Shown: piece by piece, positions 1 to 9,200 of the stretch | Position numbering within the stretch: position 1 is the stretch's first letter | How the letters are laid out: each line of letters starts with the position of its first letter | Assembly (NCBI GenBank): GCA_002753615.1 | Contig: PEAO01000025.1 | Span: 1-35,279 of the forward strand | DNA from: Magnetococcales bacterium DCbin2 | GTDB taxonomy: Bacteria > Pseudomonadota > Magnetococcia > Magnetococcales > UBA8363 | Length of the DNA stretch: 35,279 nucleotides | Direction: 5' to 3' | The notes under the pieces: generated by a model | Seen by the model: the letters and a program-made list of their open reading frames with translations, nothing else | The model's database searches: none | What the model was told of the DNA's origin: nothing | Program-made: the position numbers and the translations under genes

Positions 1-101
1 TCCATATCCACCTCCATTATGTTGGAAATATGGGACAAGAATCGTGGATATGGGAAATCTTTGGAACCCTGTGGTTCGTTCGGCGCTTACAAAACATCAC
101 G

Positions 102-178
102 CATAATGCCATGTTTTAGCATCTTAAACATTGCATTATGTTTGCCTTTTTTCGCAAAAACCGCGAAAAAAGGCAAAC
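102..178. repeat. Two adjacent long palindromes
   Basis: Seen directly. Positions 102-140 form an imperfect palindrome: CATAATGC (102-109) pairs with GCATTATG (133-140), there is one C/T mismatch, then ATGTTT (111-116) pairs with AAACAT (126-131) around a 9-nt loop. Positions 140-178 form a perfect 16-bp stem, GTTTGCCTTTTTTCGC (140-155) against its reverse complement at 163-178, with loop AAAAACC. The two share base 140. The second stem could act as a bidirectional terminator because it has A6/T6 inside it. The pair could also be a REP/MITE-like element. No protein-coding signal is convincing here; the ORFs at 19-210 and 138-320 cross the palindromes. Confidence 0.7.
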
Positions 179-284
179 TAAGGCGCGCGCCTGCGCATTT
201 TTCCCTTTAAAAGAAAAGGCACGGGAAAAATGCTTCGGGAGAAGGGGCGCGTGGAAAAGCAAAGTCAAAAGAAAAATCAAAACC

Positions 285-314
285 CTGGGGGCAATCCCCC
301 AGACCCCTTTTTTC
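285..314 (+). terminator. GC-rich hairpin followed by T-run
   Basis: CTGGGGG (285-291) pairs with CCCCCAG (296-302) around loop CAAT. The hairpin is followed after ACCCC by a T-rich tract from 308. The shape is that of a rho-independent terminator reading rightward, presumably for a gene upstream of the window. The surrounding text (CCTGGGGGCAATCCCCCAGACCCC) is also typical of a widespread dispersed intergenic hairpin, so a repeat role is an alternative. Confidence 0.5.
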
Positions 315-384
315 TTTTAATAATTTATCTTTTCCAAGGCATTTGGACGTTCTAATTTCAAATGCGATTGCCCTGACTTCGTAC

Positions 385-413
385 TTGACTTTTTCGCGGT
401 TTGCGCATTAAAT
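385..413 (+). promoter_or_regulatory. Candidate sigma70 promoter for dodecin gene
   Basis: TTGACT at 385-390 (five of six consensus bases) is followed, after 17 bp, by TTAAAT at 408-413 (four of six). It lies about 47 bp upstream of the dodecin start codon, in an otherwise gene-free region. Inference from sequence only. Confidence 0.4.
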
Positions 414-459
414 TAAGGTGGTGAGTCGTCCGTAGTAGACCAGAAAAGGAGATGCCGCC

Positions 460-669
460 ATGCCTGATAGTGTCTATAAGGAGATTTCAATCGTAGGATC
501 CAGTCACAGATCGTGGGAAGAAGCTGCGCAGGCAGCCATTGACGCAGCGGGTGAAAGCCTCACGGATTTGAGGCATGCAGAGGTCACGCGCCAGGATATC
601 AAGCTTGATGAGCTTGGGAAGATTCTGGCTTTTCGGACGTGGATGAAACTGACTTTCAAGGTCAGGTGA
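460..669 (+). CDS. Dodecin family protein
   Basis: The 69-residue product matches dodecin in length and layout: VYKEISIVGSS first strand, then the SWEEAAQAAIDAAGESL helix, then two long strands ending in LTFKVR. Dodecins are small cytoplasmic dodecamers that store or buffer flavins, or in some members calcium. In flavin-binding members a tryptophan in the second strand (in the DWFEV type context) stacks on the isoalloxazine ring. Here the equivalent stretch reads DLRHAEV, so the Trp appears to be replaced by His. The start ATG is preceded by AAAAGGAGA with good spacing. The gene stands alone, with a candidate promoter upstream and a hairpin region downstream. Family assignment is firm; the ligand is uncertain. 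Confidence 0.85.
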   Translation: MPDSVYKEISIVGSSHRSWEEAAQAAIDAAGESLTDLRHAEVTRQDIKLDELGKILAFRTWMKLTFKVR

Positions 670-766
670 CCTGCCTTCCTGAACATGATCTGCTGGCGCA
701 CCGTTCCATGCAATCTTTCGGTGGGATCGAAGGGGTTCTCGTGTGCGTCGAATCCGAACGGCGGTA

Positions 767-789
767 GAAGTGTCCTTCGCGGGCACTTC
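767..789 (+). other. Hairpin after dodecin gene
   Basis: GAAGTGTCC (767-775) pairs with GGGCACTTC (781-789), nine pairs including one G-T, around loop TTCGC. There is no T-run after it, so a rho-independent terminator is not supported. It may stabilise the mRNA 3' end or belong to the leader of the VWA gene. The rest of 670-850 shows no gene. Confidence 0.4.
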
Positions 790-850
790 CCCGCATCGAG
801 TCTCGCTGTGAGCGCGGGCTAAGCCCTGGAGACTTTGAAAAAAAAACTGG

Positions 851-3007
851 TTGGACGATTTTCCTGCCAAATTTTCTCTTTTGGTTCAATCCATTGCAAA
901 TAATCTTAGGATGAATGCCGACCTGTTGGAAGAACGGCTCGAAGAGATTTTGGAGGCCGCGCTCTCTTCACGCCGTACCGCCTCGGTCCCCGCCTTGGGG
1001 ATGGCTCGGCTGGCCCTCGATCAACAAGAACAGTTATTGTCTTGGTTGGCGGTGACGGCAGGTTTAAACCCGGAGTTGGCTTTTCAGTGTGCGTTGCGCG
1101 CCCCAGATGTGTTGGTTGGGGCCGATCCTGAGGCTATGGCCCGATGGTTCCGCATGACCCTCGATGGCTTTGACCGCGAAGGGTTGCGTGGTGCGTTGGA
1201 TTATCTCAATGGCGCAGGCCGATTTTTAAAAAAGGATGGTAGTGCGCATCAGGGTATCGTTACCTTGGCCGGAGAGCGTACCTGTCTGGAAAGTTTTGTT
1301 ATGGGTCTTGGGGGGCGGCCCATGGCTTTGAAGGAAGGGGATGCCCCAGCCACCGATAGCGAAATCATCTTCTTGCCGCCGCACATCGATTTTTTCCCAA
1401 CTTTAGAACAAAACCGCCTACTCTATCGCTCCATGGCCGCATTGCAATGGGCCTACAGCCGTTTTGGGAGTTTCTTTGTCGGCTTGGGCGAGGAATTGGC
1501 AAAACAGGGAAATCCTGAAGAGGTCGCTGTCACTTACGGTGTGTTGGAAAGCTGTCGTCTGGATCTTTTGCTGACACGATTATTACCCGGTTTGGCGCGG
1601 CGTGGCATCTCTTTGTGGCGTCATGCTCGGCCATGGCCACCCGCTTGGTATGCTGCGGTCGCTGATTTATCCAGGATTGGGGCGGGTCCGCAGGATAGTT
1701 TCAGTTGGGTGCCGCAGCTTTTGGACGTGCCGATTCCAGAGCCTTTGGCCCACCATGGCCTATTCCTTTGGCGTAACGCCCTGGAGACGCAGGGGCGTCG
1801 TTTGGAACGGGAAAAACATCTTTTCCGGCAGGCTGTGGGTCAGGCGTTACAACGGCAGCCCGCTGGGGTGATGAAGGGGGTACGGGCGGACCCAGATCGG
1901 ATCCGTATTGAAATTTCCGAGGGTCTGATTTGGCAGATGCATCTGGACGGTCAACGGGTGATCCTCCCGGAATCGGTCGATGCGCTGGCCCGTTCCATCA
2001 TCCAAGATTTGGGGGCTATCCCCCCCGAATATTTGCAACCGGCGGGTTTGGGGGGCTATCCGGCTGCGGGGATGACCCGAAGGGAAGGGGATGATGCCGA
2101 TTGGCAGGGGGTTCACCCGGAAGAGGGGGTGATGCTGTTTGATGAATGGGATCACAAACGCCAGGACTATCGGAAAGATTGGTGTGTCTTGCGGGAAATC
2201 GCCTTGACCCGGGATGACTCCCCTTTTGTGGCGGAGACTTTTAAAAAATATTCGGGACTTGTCCATCATATTCGGCGTTCTTTCGAAATGGTAAGGGGTG
2301 GTGACCGACGGGTGCGGCGGCAGGAACGGGGCGATGAACTGGATTGGGATGTGTTGATCGATGCGCAGGTCGCTTTTCGCCAAGGGGAGGAGATGGACAG
2401 CCGCTTGTATGAACGGATGGATCGGGTTGACCGCAACGTTGCCACCGTGATTCTGGCCGATATGAGTGGATCCACCAAGGGATGGGTCAATGATGCCATC
2501 CGCGAAAGCCTGATCCTGTTGGCCCGGGCATTGGTCATTTTGGATGACCGTTTTGCCATTTATGGCTTTACGGGGAATACCCGCAAACAGTGTGAATTGT
2601 ATCGGGTCAAGGGGTTTGCCGACCCCATGGATGGTGATGCCTATGGTCGCATTGCCGCATTGACACCCAAGGATTATACCCGCATGGGTGTGTTTATCCG
2701 CCGTGCCAGTGCCATTCTTAAAGAGCAGGCGGCCCGTTCGCGTCTGCTGATTACCATTTCCGATGGACGCCCTGAGGATTATGACAGTTTTCAGGATGGC
2801 TACCGTGGCCCCTATGGCATGGCCGATACGCGCGTTGCCTTGGCCGAAGCCCGGCGGGCGGGTATTCACCCTTTTGGCATCACGGTGGATCGTGAGGCAC
2901 GGGAATATTTACCCCAGCTCTATGGCCCCTCGCGTTTTATCGTGATCGACTCGGCGCGGGCATTACCCCGAAAAATTTCCGATATTTACCGAAGCCTGAC
3001 GACATAA
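851..3007 (+). CDS. VWA domain protein, NorD/CbbO type
   Basis: The 718-residue protein ends in a von Willebrand factor A domain. The metal-binding MIDAS motif DMSGSTKGW begins near residue 537 (DxSxS), with a later ISDGRPEDYDS segment and a TPKDYTRMG stretch typical of the NorD/CbbO subfamily. Such proteins work with a MoxR-type AAA+ ATPase (NorQ or CbbQ) to remodel or activate a metalloenzyme such as nitric oxide reductase or Rubisco. No ATPase or target enzyme is next to it here, so the partner must be elsewhere or outside the window. The N-terminal 450 residues are helical and match no domain I can name. Start choice is weak: TTG 851 is the first possible start after an in-frame stop, has no clear ribosome binding site and follows a run of A; ATG 911 is an alternative. 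Confidence 0.85.
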   Translation: MDDFPAKFSLLVQSIANNLRMNADLLEERLEEILEAALSSRRTASVPALGMARLALDQQEQLLSWLAVTAGLNPELAFQCALRAPDVLVGADPEAMARWFRMTLDGFDREGLRGALDYLNGAGRFLKKDGSAHQGIVTLAGERTCLESFVMGLGGRPMALKEGDAPATDSEIIFLPPHIDFFPTLEQNRLLYRSMAALQWAYSRFGSFFVGLGEELAKQGNPEEVAVTYGVLESCRLDLLLTRLLPGLARRGISLWRHARPWPPAWYAAVADLSRIGAGPQDSFSWVPQLLDVPIPEPLAHHGLFLWRNALETQGRRLEREKHLFRQAVGQALQRQPAGVMKGVRADPDRIRIEISEGLIWQMHLDGQRVILPESVDALARSIIQDLGAIPPEYLQPAGLGGYPAAGMTRREGDDADWQGVHPEEGVMLFDEWDHKRQDYRKDWCVLREIALTRDDSPFVAETFKKYSGLVHHIRRSFEMVRGGDRRVRRQERGDELDWDVLIDAQVAFRQGEEMDSRLYERMDRVDRNVATVILADMSGSTKGWVNDAIRESLILLARALVILDDRFAIYGFTGNTRKQCELYRVKGFADPMDGDAYGRIAALTPKDYTRMGVFIRRASAILKEQAARSRLLITISDGRPEDYDSFQDGYRGPYGMADTRVALAEARRAGIHPFGITVDREAREYLPQLYGPSRFIVIDSARALPRKISDIYRSLTT

Positions 3008-3296
3008 TGCGGTTGCTCGGCGGTGACCTGTGGTTCAAAATGGTCTTAAGTCTGAACCGTTGATTGCCGGTTGAGTAAAAAAATAATTCGGGATAATCGT
3101 TCATGATGACAAAGATTTAAACAGGGATCGGGTATGATCGTGTAAAAAAAAATGTCCTATTGTTTCCGTTATCACTCGGCGATTTATCTATAAATTGTTG
3201 AATTATTGATTATTTTTATGAATGGAACGACGCTTGCTTGAAGAATAAAGTGCAACAGTAAAAAAACAGGCCCTGTTGTCTGGGAGTATCGGTGTC
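3008..3296. other. Upstream region of the giant repeat protein
   Basis: This 289-bp AT-rich intergenic stretch has no ORF worth calling. It contains a weak inverted repeat, GGTTCA (3032-3037) against TGAACC (3053-3058), a weak promoter-like pair TTGAGT (3071) with GATAAT (3092), and a TATAAA box at 3189-3194 without a good -35. It probably holds the promoter and leader of the long gene downstream, but I cannot fix the start point. Confidence 0.4.
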
Positions 3297-6200
3297 ATGA
3301 AACTCTGGTCGTGGTGGTCCCGTTGGTTGTTCAAAAAAGATCTCCAGGGGGGCCATGCCGCCCCCGCCACTTCGGCCAAGCCGACGGTTGCACCGGCCCG
3401 ATATCCGCATCTGGCATTACGCCTAGAACGGCGTCTCATGTTCGATGCCGCAGGGGTGGTCACCGCCTTGGCAGCACTCCTGCAAAGCCAGTCGAGTGAC
3501 GGTGGCGATCACCAGAATGCAGATGGCGGCGATCACCACGATCCCGTCGTACCATCCGCCCACGATACGGCCCTTTCTTCTCCGCGAGCGGTGGTCGTCG
3601 TCGATCCCTCCGTACCCAATTATCAAACGCTGCTCGCCGGGGTGTCGGAGGATGCCCAGGTGGTCATCTTGGATCCGCACAAGGATGGCGTGGAACAAGT
3701 GAGCGCGGCACTGGCCGGTCATTCGGGTATTGCATCACTCCATATTGTTTCGCATGGTAGCGCGGGTCATCTGGCGTTGGCCGATTCCGAACTGGATGTC
3801 GTCTCCATGGAGGCGCATACCCAGGCGTTGCAGGATTGGGGTGCCGCTTTGGCGGAAAACGCCGATATTTTAATTTATGGCTGCGATGTGGGGGCCGGAA
3901 TGACCGGAGCGGCCTTTGTTTCCCGTTTGGCCGATCTGACCGGTGCCGATGTCGCCGCTTCCAACGATTTGACCGGTGCGGCAACCCGGGGGGGTGACTG
4001 GGCTTTGGAGGTTCAGCAAGGGTCTATCGAAGCCGATACCTTTTTGTCGGCGCAGGCCCGGGTTGAATATGGCGACGTGTTGCCTTCCACCAACCCCATC
4101 ATCAGTAATCTGCACGGCGATGGATTGCCCTACGCCGAAGGGGGGGGAACCGTCGTCATCGACCAGGGGGGCGACGCCACCGTCACCGATCCCGACAATG
4201 GTGATTTCGACGGGGGGAACCTCACCGTTGCTATTGTGGCCAACCGTGATCCGACCCAGGACATCCTTGGGGTACACCACCAGGGAGATGGTGCCGGTGA
4301 AATCGGTGTCGCCGGGGCGGTTATTTCTTATCAGAGTGTCGTGATCGGCACCTGGGGCGGCGGCAGTGGCACCGACAATCTGGTGGTTTCTTTCAATGCC
4401 AACGCCACACCCACAGCCGTTTCCGCCTTGTTGCACACGATCACCTATACCAATGCCGACAATCATAATCCTACCGCTTCTACCCGCAGTATCTCTTTTA
4501 CCATGAACGATGGCAGTGGTGGGACTTCCAGTGCCGCCATCGCCAGTGTCGCTGTCACCGGCGTCAACGATGCCCCTGTCTTGACGGCGGGCAACGCCAT
4601 CACCACGACCGAAAATGATGTGCCGTCCGTCATTGATCCGACCATTACCGTGATCGATGTGGATCATCTCAATTTGCAAAGTGCCGTGGTACAGATTTCC
4701 GCCAATTATCAGAGTGGTGCCGATCAATTACTTTTTACCAATACCGGCAATATTACAGGCTCCTGGAATGCGGCGACGGGTACCCTGACCCTGACCGGCA
4801 GCGATACCAAGGCCCATTATCAGGCCGCTTTACGGAGCGTTCACTATCAAAACACCAGCGATGCCCCTTCGGCCCTGTCGCGCACGGTCTCTTTTCGGGT
4901 CAGCGATGGCGTTGCCTCCAGTATTGTGGAGACGGCCACGGTCGATGTCATTCCGGTCAACGATGCCCCCACGCTGACCGCTGGCGGTACTTGGTATCTG
5001 CCGTCTGTTGAACGTGGTGATACCATCAATCCTGTCGGCACGGTCGTTGGCAGCCTGTTTTCCGCAGCCGATATCACCGATCCCGATCCAACCCCGTTGC
5101 AAGGGATTGCCATCTATGACCGAAGTAACGTCGGTGTTGGCAACTGGCAGTGTCGCATCGACGGTGGGGCCTGGGTCGATCTGCCGGGTGGTATGAACTC
5201 TTCCAATACCTTTTTGCTCAAATCCACCGATGAGATCCGTTTTAAACCCGATAATAGCGACAGCGGTCAGCCCACCCTCTCTTTTTATGCCTGGGACCAG
5301 ACTGTGAGTACCGTTGGCGATTCCCCCAATGCCAACACGCGCGGCACCACGACCGAATTCAGTCTGGCTTCCGGGACGATTCGCGGTACGGTCAATGCCG
5401 CCCCGGTGTTGGATAACGCCAGCCCCACGCACATGGCGACCATCACGGAAGATGCGACGACCAACGGCGGCCAAACTGTTAGTTCCATCGTCGGTGCCCT
5501 GATCACCGATAGCGATGCCGCACCCGTGGAGGGGATCGCCATTCAAAGTTTGGTCGCAGCCAATGGCACTTGGCAATATTCCATCAACGCCGGAGCCAAC
5601 TGGACCAATGTTGGTGTTGTTTCCAGTGCCCAATCGTTGTTGTTGCGCCCGACCGATCTGGTCCGGTATGTCCCCGACGGCATGAATCCCCCCGGTAATA
5701 CGTCGCCGGGTGCCGCCAGTTTTACGTTTGTGGCCTGGGATCAATCGGGACAATCGGAGACCTACGCCTCTGGCAGTAAGGTTTCCACGGTTACCAGCGG
5801 GGCGGCCACCCCCTTTTCCATCGCCATTGAAACGGCGGATATTACGGTCACCGACTTGAATGATGCCCCGGTGTTGACTCCCATCAGCCCGGTTTTATCA
5901 AGCATCCGCTATCTTGACACCGGCAACCCAGGGATTACCATTTCTTCGTTGGTTGGTGCCTCCATTGGCGATGCGACACTGGTCACGGCTCCATTGCAAG
6001 GGATTGCGGTCAACGCCGTCAACAATGGTGTTGGCGGGGGGTATTGGGAATTTTCCACGGACAACGGCGCGACCTGGACTGCCACTGGTGTAGTCAGCAA
6101 TCTCCAGGCATTGTTGTTGCGTTCCGAAGACCAAATACGGTTTCAACCCGGCAGCTTGAATACGTCCGATAACGCCTCGTTCAGCTATTATGCCTGGGAT

Positions 6201-9200
6201 GAGACCCTTGGTCTGGGGGGGCAGGGGACCAAAGTGGATGCATCACTCCGTGGCGGTACCACCACGTTCAGTACCGCCTCCGATACCGCCAGCATCCGTG
6301 TCAATGTTGCCCCGACGTTGGATTCGGCGGCGACTCCGGCATTTCCGACCATCACCGAAGATCAGACGACCAACGCCGGTGTCATCGTTTCCTCTCTGTT
6401 GGGCGGGGCGTCGGATCTGGATGTTGGGGCTGCCCGAGGACTTGCCCTCTACGGCCTGACCAGTGGCAATGGCACTTGGCAATATAACACTGGCAGCGGT
6501 TGGAACAATGTCGGTGCCGTCAGTGCCACGTCGGCCCTGTTGTTGCGCGATACCGACCAACTCCGTTTTGTCCCCAACGCCATCAAGGCGACCACCGGGA
6601 CGGTATCGTTTTATGCCTGGGATCGGACCGCAGGGACGTTTGGCACCAAAGTGAATGTCTCCAGCCGTGGTGGCACCACCGCCTTCAGCACCGTCGCCGA
6701 CACCGCCACGATCACAGCCACGGAGATCAATGATGCCCCGACCCTTGCCTCCGGTGGTACCCTGGTATTTACGGAAGGCAACGCCGCGACGGTCATCCAT
6801 AGTGCCCTGACCCTCAGCGATGTCGATGATCTGAACATTGCCGGTGCCACGGTGCGGATTACTGGCCATTATGTTTCTGGCGAAGATGTTCTGGCATTTA
6901 CCAATCAATCGGGCATTACCGGTTCGTGGAACGCGGCAACCGGCACGATGACGCTGACCGGTTCTGCGACCAAAGTGCAATATCGAACCGCTTTGCGTTC
7001 GGTGACCTATGAAAACACCAACACAAACAAACCCGATATCGGCAACCGGACTGTCACATGGACGATCACCGATGGCAACTCCGATGGGACGGGGGGCGGT
7101 ACTTTGACCGCCTCCGCGACGCGGACGATCGCCATCACCGCCGTCAATGATGCCCCTACCATCGTGGTGACCGGGAGTGCCCTGGCGGTGACCGAAGGTG
7201 ATGCCGCCACCTCGGTCGATCCTGGACTGACCCTGGCCGATGTGGATGACACCCATGTGACCGGAGCGACGGTGCAAATCACGGCCAACTATCTGTCCAG
7301 TGAGGATCTCCTTTCGTTTACCGATCAGTTGGGTATTTCCGGTTCCTGGAACGCCGGTACCGGCACCCTGACCTTGACGGGCACCGCCACCAAGGCCGAT
7401 TATCAGACGGCTTTGCGCTCGCTGACCTACCAGAATACCAACGGCGACGATCCGAACATGACGGCACGTACCATCACCTTCAAGGTGACGGATGCTAATT
7501 CGGGTGGTGAGGGTGCCGGGGCGTTGACCACCACGGTGACCCGCACGATGACCGTCACTGCCGTCAACGATGCCCCTGTGGTCACGGCAACCGCTGCCGC
7601 CTTGTCGTATACCGAGAGTCAGGGGGCTGTTGTGCTGGACAGCGGTTTTTCCCTGGCCGATCTGGATGACAACACCATGGTCGGTGCGGCGATACAGATC
7701 AGCGGCAACTATCTGTCCAGTGAGGATCTCCTTTCGTTTACGGATCAGTTGGGCATTTCCGGTTCCTGGAATGCCGCCACCGGTACTCTGACTTTGACGG
7801 GTACCGCCAGCAAGGCCAGTTATCAAGCGGCCCTTCGTTCCATCACCTATCAAAACACCAACGATGACAATCCCAGTGTTGCCCAGCGCACGGTGACTTT
7901 CTTGGTGACCGACAGTAACTCCAACGGCCAGGGAGGTGGTGCGCTCACTACTACGGTCACGCGGGATATTGCGGTGCAGGCGGTCAATGATCCCCTGGGG
8001 GTCACGACAACGGGGATTCCCCTGGTCTATACGGAAGGGGGGATCGTTGCGGTTGATGCCGGTTTGACCCTGGCGGATGTTGATGATGCCACCCTGGTTG
8101 GGGCCACGGTGCAAATCACCGACAATTATCTCGCCAGCGAAGATGTGCTGGCATTCAACGACCAATCGGGGATTTCTGGTTCCTGGGATGCTGTGACGGG
8201 CACCCTTACGTTATCCGGCACCGCCAGCAAAGCCGATTATCAAACGGCTCTTCGGTCCATCGCCTATCAAAACACCAACGATGACAACCCCAGTATCGTT
8301 AACCGGACCGTCGTTTTTTCGATCACGGATGGCAATTCCAACGGCGAAGGGTTGGGGATGCTCACCGCCACCGCAACGCGGGATATCATGGTGCAGGCGG
8401 TCAACGATGCCCCAGGGGTCATCCTGACGGGTTCCCCCCTTTCCTACACGGAAAGTGCGATCATCGCGGTTGATGCCGACTTGGTTCTGGAGGATGGCGA
8501 TGATACCACCGTGGTGGGGGCGACGGTGCAAATCACCGGCCATTATCTCGCCAGCGAAGATGTGCTGTCATTTGACGATCAAGCGGGAATTTCAGGTTCT
8601 TGGGATGCTGTGACCGGCACTTTGACGTTATCCGGCACCGCCAGCAAAGGGGATTATCAAACGGCACTCCGTTCCATCACCTATCAAAATATCAACGATG
8701 ATAACCCCCATGTCGCCAACCGGACTGTCGCTTTTTCGATCACGGATGACAACAGCAACGGTGAAGGGTCGGGGGCGTTGACCACCACGGTTATGCGGGA
8801 GATCGTCGTCCATGCCGTCAACGATCCCTTGGGGATCACCACGACGGGTACGCCGCTCTCCTATACCGAAAGCGATGCCGCGATCCTTGTGGATGCCGAT
8901 CTGACCCTTGCGGACGTGGATGATGCCGGTATGTCGGGGGCGACGGTGCAAATTTCCGGCAATTATTTCGCGAGTGAAGATGTGCTGGCATTCATCGACC
9001 AATCGGGTATTTCAGGCTCTTGGGATGTGGACACCGGCATTCTCACGTTGTCCGGCACCGCCAGCACTGCGGATTATCAAACGGCACTCCGCTCCATCAC
9101 CTATCACAACACCAACCATGGCAACCCCAGTGTCGCCAATCGGACCATCCTGTTTTCGGTCACGGATGGGAATACCGATGGTGCAGGGGCGGGGGCACGC

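Larger units (their letters stand above)
1..459. other. Non-coding left flank
   Basis: This stretch has no convincing gene. It holds a 10-bp inverted repeat at the very edge (CCATATCCAC, 2-11, against GTGGATATGG, 44-53), the double palindrome at 102-178, the hairpin/T-run at 285-314 and a candidate promoter at 385-413. The two short ORFs offered (63 and 60 residues) are of low complexity, lack recognisable domains and run through these structures, so I do not call them genes. Confidence 0.6.

Noticed and set aside
138-320. 60-residue basic ORF
   Set aside because: It is made of palindrome and hairpin sequence and has low complexity.
487-870. 127-residue minus-strand ORF across the dodecin gene
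   Set aside because: It overlaps a clear dodecin gene with a good ribosome binding site, and the product has no recognisable family.
1847-2869. 340-residue open frame on the minus strand
   Set aside because: It is antisense to the VWA domain part of the NorD/CbbO-like gene, whose MIDAS motif proves the plus-strand frame.
6243-8165. 640-residue open frame on the minus strand
   Set aside because: It is the antisense shadow of the repeat region of the giant protein; the codon bias of the repeated plus-strand gene keeps this frame open. Product is rich in Gly/Arg/His with no domain, and no start signal was seen.
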